Source: an uncultured Bacilli bacterium
GTDB lineage: Bacteria > Bacillota_I > Bacilli_A > RFN20 > CAG-449
Reading direction: 5' to 3'
Length of the DNA: 33,149 nucleotides
Assembly (NCBI GenBank): GCA_947591215.1
Contig: CANQCZ010000016.1
Location: 1-33,149, forward strand
Shown here: positions 33,076 through 33,149 of the stretch, one piece after another
Layout of the letters: each line of letters opens with the position of its first letter
How positions within the stretch are numbered: position 1 is the stretch's first letter
Made by a program: the position numbers and the translations under genes
Notes under the pieces: generated by a model
The model's input: the letters and a program-made list of their open reading frames with translations, nothing else
Told to the model about the DNA's origin: nothing
Databases searched by the model: none

Positions 33076-33149
33076 AGAGTATCACCTTTCGTAATTATAA
33101 TATAATTAAGGTCAAAAAAAAATATAAATAACCCGAAAATTAAATTTAC

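Noticed and set aside
1-33149. Mycoplasma genetic code (TGA as Trp)
   Set aside because: Genes read intact with TGG as Trp and TGA as stop, for example the ATGA overlap at 7242-7245.
1-33149. CRISPR arrays, tRNA genes, prophage or complete IS
   Set aside because: No regularly spaced repeats, cloverleaf sequences, phage structural genes or transposases were found on either strand.

Overview
The window is AT-rich DNA (roughly 30% GC by eye) from what looks like a low-GC Gram-positive lineage of the Bacilli/Mollicutes-related kind found in animal guts. Ribosome binding sites are strong (AGGAGG-like), promoters are mostly TTGACA-N17-TAnnnT, and rho-independent terminators are common. Seven proteins carry lipobox signal peptides, consistent with a single-membrane cell that anchors surface proteins by lipid. 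TGA is used as a stop (for example at 7242-7244) and Trp is TGG, so the mycoplasma code is not in use. No taxon below that level can be assigned from sequence alone.

Layout, left to right. 1-122 is the promoter and leader of an rRNA-type operon that runs out of the window to the left. 530-1630 is an ATP-grasp enzyme of the sugar-transfer type, followed by a signal-less fibronectin type III protein with a Cys-rich tail and a histidine phosphatase. 3409-8510 holds three surface lipoproteins: two divergent paralogues and a BspA-like leucine-rich-repeat protein translationally coupled to one of them. A MATE exporter follows. 10499-14147 is a compact glucan locus: a lipoprotein with Ig-like, CBM-like and FN3 modules, then a GH16 laminarinase-type lipoprotein, under a textbook promoter flanked by a catabolite-responsive element and a perfect palindromic operator.

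14284-18504 is a MarR-controlled heterodimeric ABC exporter operon with one degenerate ATP site. 18719-23958 carries three separately spaced envelope-glycan genes: a second ATP-grasp paralogue, a Wzx-type flippase and an FkbH-like HAD protein with an SGNH-like C-terminus. A 249-bp MITE-like element with ~25-bp terminal inverted repeats sits at 24057-24305. 24361-26060 is a DUF2130-type, PD-(D/E)XK-like coiled-coil protein with a small acidic partner. 26255-29049 is a lipid-anchored tyrosine phosphatase followed closely by two diverged, tandemly duplicated genes of unknown function. The end of the window has an NCS2 nucleobase permease and an operon of a Cof-type HAD phosphatase, an unknown soluble protein and a two-helix membrane protein.

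How the genes work together: most encode surface or envelope functions (glucan binding and hydrolysis, glycan decoration and flipping, adhesion-like repeats, export). The candidates for undescribed biology are the tandem paralogue pair behind the extracellular phosphatase, the paralogous lipoprotein/LRR group, the glycan cluster without glycosyltransferases, and the signal-less FN3 protein with a Cys-rich tail. No CRISPR array, tRNA gene or complete insertion sequence was seen.
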